From assembly GCF_020085105.1 (NCBI RefSeq), contig NC_058046.1:7044675-7108674 (forward strand): DNA of 64,000 nucleotides, in the 5' to 3' direction. The DNA is from Siniperca chuatsi (Eukaryota; Chordata; Actinopteri; Centrarchiformes; Sinipercidae). Of the stretch, positions 57,825 through 64,000 are shown in pieces (within the stretch, counting starts at the first letter, position 1; each line of letters begins with the position of its first letter). The notes beneath the pieces were generated by a model that ran no database searches, was not told where the DNA came from, and was given only the letters and a program-made list of their open reading frames with translations. The position numbers were made by a program, and so were the translations under genes.

Positions 57825-60800
57825 TCAATAGAAACGTTTGCGTCTGTTTTCCTTCCAGCGCCCATAAACCATCAGCCCTACCACTGCCAGCACACCTAGG
57901 CCCAGGATGGTGAAGAGGAGGGTGAAGAAGAACTGGACTCCGCCCATTCCTTCCTCCTGGACTTCCACTGCAAAGGAAAAGGATGAGATTCATTATCAAA
58001 CAGATCAGGGTTCCCAGCAGTTTACCTTTATACAACCACTTTATGAAGAGGGATTTATTTTACACCAAGGCTCTCTCCCCTCAAAATGTAAAAATCACAC
58101 CAAATTTTGCTATTAACTGCTTCCACAAAATAAAATTTGGTTATGTCACAGTGAGTATCATTGATCATGATGGGACGACTACTACTTAGCCTGTGAAAAC
58201 AGTTGTATAATGTCTTCTGTGGTTCTTGAAAGTCTTTCTAAAGCCTGAGATGTCATCAGGGTAATCTATAATAAAGTTTTTTCGGGGGGGTTGTTTACAC
58301 AAATCCAAATGTTTAATTGACAAAACTAATAGTTTTAAGTCTACAATTAGTCTAAAAGTTTCTTTGGAAGCTATGGCCATTTCCCAAGAAGAGGAAGCCT
58401 TATGAAAAATGCTACTGAGTTGCATTATGGGAAGTGAGGGATCCTGTGTGTTTGGAACTTGACCCATTTGTAGGGATTAAAATTATATTTTAGCCTCCAC
58501 CTTTTTTGTTAAATTGTACAGAAAAGATGAGGTAGTCAGACAAACAGAGAGACACCACAATCTTTTTGCTACCTTAAAAAAGAAAGTTGAGAGAATACTT
58601 TTGAGCAGCAGCGGGAAGCCTCAAAGTGCACTTAAATGAAACACAATCTTTACCTCGTCACGAGGCTGGAAATTATGAGTGATGGTAATATTTAATAAGT
58701 TGAATCTAGGTGTCTATATGTTCTATGATCATCTAATCTTATGTGAAAAAAAAAACTTTAGAGTCAACAGAGTGGAGAGGGCCATGTTGCATCTACCTTG
58801 GAACTGTTCCACGTTGTCAACACTGGGGATGGTGACCTCCTCCTCTTCCTCCTCCTCAGGAGTCTTCTCTACTGTCAGCTGGTACAACTTCATGGAGATG
58901 ATGTCATGGTTATCTAGAGCAACATGCACAAGTCAGTAATTAACACTTGAAGAGGGAATTCACACAAACCTTGTGCCCATTCACTTTAGCATCGGTGGTG
59001 TTTGGGAGGGAAGATAATTTTGCGCCTCTTCTGTCAACTTACTGGAATTTCCCTAAAGATGTAAGTAAAGTTTCATTCCACTTAATCTAATTAAACAGAG
59101 GTTCCCAGTGGTCAAGCAGCCTTCAGATGATTCTTCATACCTGATAGGTCTCCAGTGGCGGAGGAAGCACCAAAGAAGTAGCCTGTAGGCATCCGCAGTC
59201 CTTTGATGTCAGCACAGTCTTTCCATTCCTGCTTACCATCTACGTCCACCATAAGCTGGAGGGCGGAGGAAGGTCAGTATGAGTCACTGATGGAGGATAA
59301 ACTAATGCTAGGAGTTCTCTTTCTAAACTTTTTTCTATTTTTAAATTTCATAGGTATTACTTCAGTGCCATGAATGGGAATCCTTTAACCTGAAAAGATT
59401 TTTCATACCATCATCATCATCCTGGGCTTTAAATCCTGCCTTGAAGATGTTTCCATGATGAAAAAAATTCAACTTATAGGCCACTCGGTAATTGTCATTT
59501 TTTCACTTAATGACATGACAATGTAACATTTATAAACAAACAACCTTCTAAAAACCAACATGTAAATATAATTTGTCAATCCCAACCTAATTAGAGTGTT
59601 TCATACCGTGAGTCTGTTTTTGGAGTATCTGACGAGGAGAAACGTGTCATAGATTGTGTTGCGCACCATAGCCATACATCCTCCTAGCTCAGTGGGCCGT
59701 CCATCATAATCGTGGTCATATGACAGAGTCCCATTCCCCAGCATCACTGATATATACGGGAAAGTCCTCTGCGAGGAAGACGTGGGAGTTAAACATACAA
59801 CACTGGTTATAACACAGACACCTTCAAAGTACACCATTACACTGCTATTTCAGTTGTAGTATCACAATCCGACATTCGACAGAACTAATGCATCAAAACA
59901 GACGTATGTAATGACATAACATGGGATGGTGAACTGGTGAAGATAATGGTTGAACATTCTCAGCTCATGGAATAAATAACTGTTTCTGATGCTACCTGAG
60001 TTCCAGGTTGTGTCCTCAGCACATTCAAGAGGGTTGCACAAAGAGAAATATGACACACTTTTGGGATTGCTTTAATACTGAAAATAAGAGGCCCACGCAA
60101 GACTAGCAGGCTGTACTGTGCAAGGCTTTTACACGGCATGCCAGGATTGTCTGAATTCAATCACTTCTGGGACAAAAAAAAAAAAAATCACTTTTGACAT
60201 GTTCATGTGGTCTCTATTTAGAAAAATACGATAACATGAAACAGAAGCTGCCAACTGTCACTCACATCATGGCTCTTGTCAGCGTTGAGGTAAGTATCCA
60301 CAAATATTCCAAGTCCAATGAACTGGTTCATGTTGCCAAACACAGGACCTGCAAAGACAGAGTGAGGTACATCAGGGCGTTTCTCACAACAAACAGCACA
60401 GAATGTCTGAGCTGTTTGATGTGCTTATAGTAGTTTCACTACAAACATAATGGAACAATCTTAAACCCCATTCAGAAGGGAGTAATATTACAGGGGGAGG
60501 TTGAAAAATGTCCTTCTCTCTTGGAATGAAATGACAGGAGCAGATACTGTAGACAATGATATGCTGCGGGAAAACCATGTAACCTTCATCATAGGCGAGC
60601 TCAGGACTGTCACAATCATGAAATTTTCATTTTAATTGTCATACAATTAAGTGGATTAACGATTTAATTGCAGTGTCCGAAATTAACTTTTTGACTCACC
60701 AGCCAATGGGACTAGTAGATGAAAAAATCCACCAGCCAAGCATATTTTTTACTGGCCAAAATAAGAATTTGCCTTTTTGTGTAACATACATTTGTTTCAG

Positions 60801-63800
60801 TACATTTCATTGAGATAATAAGGTATTATGTTGAATACAAACTTAAAGAAAAATTTGAAGCTAAATTATTTTAATATACTGATCAACCTTATTTGTTCGT
60901 GATGTCCACGCCCCCGGCCATTATCTTTTGTTCCTGCCCCACACATTGTCTCCGTCCATGTGTGTTTTTTGTAGTAACTTAAAAGTGCCACAAGATGGCA
61001 GTAGCTACATTTGAAGTACTGTATGGAAACCGTGTGAGTCACTGAATTTTTCACAACACGATCTTGCAAATATTTTGCAATTAGGAAATTAAGCGAAGCC
61101 ATGTTTCCATCCAAGCATTTTAATGCGAATGATCTAATAAGAAAAGCTAAATGGAAGCGACGAAATTCACTTGTTGACTTTCCTTTTGTCCATAAAGAGT
61201 TTATGCGACAAATAGGCAATGGAAACCTGTTTGTCAAATAAATAACTATGCAGCGAATATTACATGACAGATCAGCTGTTTGGTCCGTTTACATTGCACA
61301 ACAATTGTAAGCTGGGTTTAAACAAAACAGAAATTAAGTAGCAAAGGATTGTCTGTAAATGATCTCCAGCATAACAGAGTTGTGAAACGCACTGCTGCAC
61401 CCGAAGGTGAGACTCTCCACTATAAATAAAGAGATCCATTATTGGCTCATATGAGCTGAAACAAAAAAACCTGCCAAATAGCTGTAAGGTCTACACAGCC
61501 AAGCTCTTTTCCCACCATATTTTTTTTGCCTCAACCCAGCTGATGGAAACACACCTAATTCACATTCTAGTTGTTGCAACATTTCTATCACCGTCTTAAA
61601 ATTCCCTTGACTGTGGAATCTAACGATTGTGCAAAATGATCGCAGTTAGATCCAATAATCGCGATTAGCCAATCATCTAATAATTGCGACAGGCCTAGGC
61701 AAGCTTAGTATTATTTTTAATATTAGTATTATTTACCACTAATTATTTATCTGTAATTTAATTATTAACACACACACACACACACACACACAGCTAAAAA
61801 GCTACCTAAATGTTTCTCTGGATGTCAATTACTTTCTTTACTTTCACAGTAAGAAAGGGATTGGTATCTGCATCAATGTGTAGCTTACTACACATAAAAT
61901 GAGCTCTGCTCTACAAAGGTAGACCAGCAAAGACAGAATCACCTGTAACATGACACTGATGAGTTTGTGGGGTCTTGGTCTCATAATGTTTATCTTTACA
62001 TTTTCCTTCATCATGTGAGTTAACTGATGTTAACGAGAGATCTATCAGAGCTTTTAAATTGCTGAGAAAGTAGAAAACATAATTGATTTTAAAAGAAAGA
62101 CAACTAAGGCTAGGAACATTATTAAATCAGCAAAGAGAAACGCATGAAGACAATTTTGCGCTACCAGGGGAAATTAAATTAAATGAGGTCATGGTAGAAA
62201 TATGCACAATACTTTTAAGACTACAAAGGATGGATATAGGGGTTCAGTTTAGTTGGCTCCCTGCTGTGTTAAAGGAAATGAACACATAGATAAATTGGCA
62301 AAGAAGGCTGAAAATTACATGATAACACAGTAATAAATGTAGCTTATGGTAGGGGAGAGGCAAAGTCTCTAATTAGAACAGCCATGATTAACGCCTGGCA
62401 GACGGGGTGGGATTCAGACACTTATGGGAGTCATTACTATAGAACACAGAAGAGGTGATCTTTACACAGCTAAGGACTGGGCACGCAGGTTAAAATTCAA
62501 TACTATATTAGTGAGAAAAAGTCCGTCAGATCTTTGTCAGGTCTGTAATACTCCAGATGATGTTGAACACATTATTATGCACTGTAGTAAATGCAATTCA
62601 GAGAGGGAGACACTTAAAGACACAGTACATGAGGCAGGGCAGGAGTGGAGTTTAAAAGCATTATTAAAGTCAAGGATCCAGGGAACTCAGAAGGGGATTA
62701 ATGTGTTTTATTATAGAGATAGGATTAGGAAATAAGGTGTAGTTTGTTTTTTTAACCAATCAGTATTCAGGTGATTTAATTAAAAATTACAGACATATGA
62801 GCTCCGGACCAGATTAAAATCCCTGATCAGTGCAACTCCCCTATAAAATAAATGTAGTCTGAATGGGACTTTAAGAGATTCACATAAGCTGTTATTCTTG
62901 CTGCTGTCTTATTTACACATTGTATTTTGTGTATTTAACATGTGTAGAAACAAAAAATAGGAATATTGTGGTTTTAGGAGCAGTTAGTGTTGAAGCTGGG
63001 AATGCACACATGGTGCCCCATGATGGTCTCTGGAGTCACTTTGCACAGAAATTAATTAATTATCACTGATGTAGCAATCATATCATCTGACTATGACACA
63101 GCAAAGTAAGATGTAGGGCTGAAACGATTCCTCGAGTAACTCAATTACGAAAAATCATCGATTCAGATTATTTGCAACAAAGCTTTGTTTAATCCATATA
63201 ACTATATACAGCACACTGTGTTTCACACGGATGATTATTACTGTCGCACAATACGCTTAAGCCAAAGATACTCTATAACAAAAGATAACACATTACAGGC
63301 AGCGCCAATGGTATGAAATGGTATACACTTCTTGTCTCCTAAATGGGCGTGGTCGACTCTCCCCAGTTAAATAATAATAAATATAATAGTATTATTAAGC
63401 AAAGATTAATTAAACAGTTTAATTTCAGTTTTAACTTTTAATTCATGGTTTCACATATAAGTCCCATATAAGTTTAGATTTCTGTTTATCCGGTGGAAAA
63501 GCGACGTCGGCAGCACTGCAGTGAAACCAGACCGACGGTTAGAGAACAGATGTTGCCAGATATCGAGTGTGTGGTTGAGACAGAGACAGGTGTCGATCAA
63601 AGTTAATTTCCTCCTGATTTTTCTGTCTGAAAATTGCCATTTTAGCGTCAGAATGTTCATAAGATATGTGGCTTGTGAAAAATGGGTCCGATATTTACTC
63701 TGGTGACAATGGAGCGAAAGAATCTGTCATAATCTGTGCTCGTGTTCACTTCTCCCATTGGATTGAACAGACTCAGTGGCAGGGTAGTGGTGAAACCCAC

Positions 63801-64000
63801 GTGACACAGATACAGGAAATGGCTCTCAAGTGAGCTGTCTCCCTTCTAAACCGTCTCTGCTTATGCTGTGTGTGATCACAGACTGTTCAAAGCGTCTTTT
63901 GTGTGATTTGACAGATGAGACATGACACCTCGAGAGTGATCCAGTCTCTACCTACCATTCTGCATACGATCTTTGGTTAACCAGATAGCCAGTCCATCCC
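57825..64000 (-). CDS. lman2l: LMAN2L/VIPL L-type lectin, 3' part (6 exons)
   Basis: Exons: 64000-63956 (partial, runs off the window), 60348-60266, 59768-59607, 59255-59141, 58913-58797, 57967-57825; 220 codons in matching phases. LMAN2L is an ER membrane lectin that helps glycoproteins leave the ER. The lectin fold is plain: DGLAIW, FVDTYLN, SYDHDYDGRPTELGG and GDLSDNHD hold the Asp, Asn, His and Gly-Asp-Leu positions used for calcium and mannose in VIP36-type lectins. VDVDGKQEWKDC and PSVDN favour LMAN2L over LMAN2. After an acidic stalk (PEEEEEEE) come one TM helix (FFFTLLFTILGLGVLAVVGL) and a short cytosolic tail RRKRFY, which fits ER retrieval or retention. The N-terminal exons and signal peptide lie outside the window. 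Confidence 0.92.
60660..61560. repeat. Probable interspersed repeats in lman2l intron
   Basis: 60680-60760 (CACCAGCCAATGGGACTAGT) and about 60940-61560 (ATGGAAACCTGTTTGTCAAA; GATGGAAACACACC) resemble repeats I associate with fish genomes. The 372-base minus frame at 60866-61237 lies within and has no domain or splice context. Borders are uncertain. Confidence 0.4.
61768..61792. repeat. (CA)n microsatellite
   Basis: An uninterrupted CA run in the lman2l intron between 60348 and 63956. Confidence 0.95.
62060..62750 (+). mobile_element. RNase H-bearing LINE remnant, copy 2
   Basis: The plus strand has RNase H C-terminal block GVQFSWLPAV, then a frame change to GNEHIDKLAKKAENY. A further frame carries AKDWARRLKFNTILV and a zinc knuckle LCQVCNTPDDVEHIIMHC. 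RT is absent. It is the same class as 49805-50640 and lies antisense in an lman2l intron. Confidence 0.8.
63100..63230. repeat. Fragment of a TIR-type repeat
   Basis: GGGCTGAAACGATTCCTCGA followed by TAACTCAATTACG resembles the end of an abundant fish MITE. No second end was found. Confidence 0.45.

Noticed and set aside
60866..61237. A 123-codon minus-strand frame inside lman2l.
   Set aside because: It lies within sequence resembling a dispersed fish repeat, between two solid lman2l exons, and adds nothing to the lectin protein.
1..64000. CRISPR arrays, prophage, plasmid or toxin-antitoxin functions.
   Set aside because: No regularly spaced repeats, ribosome-binding sites or dense gene packing. 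Everything fits an animal nuclear genome.

Overview
The window is nuclear DNA of a ray-finned fish, most likely a percomorph teleost. I infer this from AT-rich, repeat-dense sequence, short coding exons bounded by GT-AG splice sites, and decayed transposon families I know from fish genomes: tRNA-derived SINEs, CR1/L2-like and RNase H-bearing LINEs, hAT-like MITEs and a THAP-containing P-like element. Nothing looks bacterial or viral. There are no operons, CRISPR arrays or plasmid functions.

Three protein genes can be read exon by exon, all on the minus strand. (1) ccdc183, a coiled-coil gene of the outer-dynein-arm docking family, has 15 coding exons from 34471 down to 17166 (about 559 codons). 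(2) A complete tetraspanin gene has seven coding exons from 48972 down to 39032 (245 codons) plus a likely non-coding first exon near 49668-49760. (3) The 3' two thirds of lman2l (VIPL, an ER L-type lectin cargo receptor) has six exons from the right edge, 64000, down to the stop at 57825. Exon lengths and intron phases agree throughout, and no coding exon carries an internal stop. The one unsettled point is a junction between ccdc183 exons 6 and 7. I see no functional link between the three genes; they are simply neighbours.

Layout: 1-17100 is intergenic and filled with LINE remnants, hAT MITEs, unnamed fish repeats and microsatellites. 17100-34500 is ccdc183, with repeat-laden introns. 34500-38800 is intergenic and holds a chimeric repeat and a 2.3 kb element with long terminal inverted repeats. 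38800-49800 is the tetraspanin gene, whose introns carry a SINE and a P-like element with an 8 bp target duplication. 49800-57800 is intergenic, with a dead RNase H LINE next to the tetraspanin 5' end. 57800-64000 is lman2l, with a second RNase H LINE antisense in an intron.

I found no convincing undescribed biological system. The most useful observations are the precisely bounded DNA transposons, a chimeric MITE-LINE junction shared by two loci, the long-inverted-repeat element, several strong hairpin-forming inverted repeats, and the unassigned tetraspanin. Repeat family names are from memory of similar sequences and were not checked by any search.
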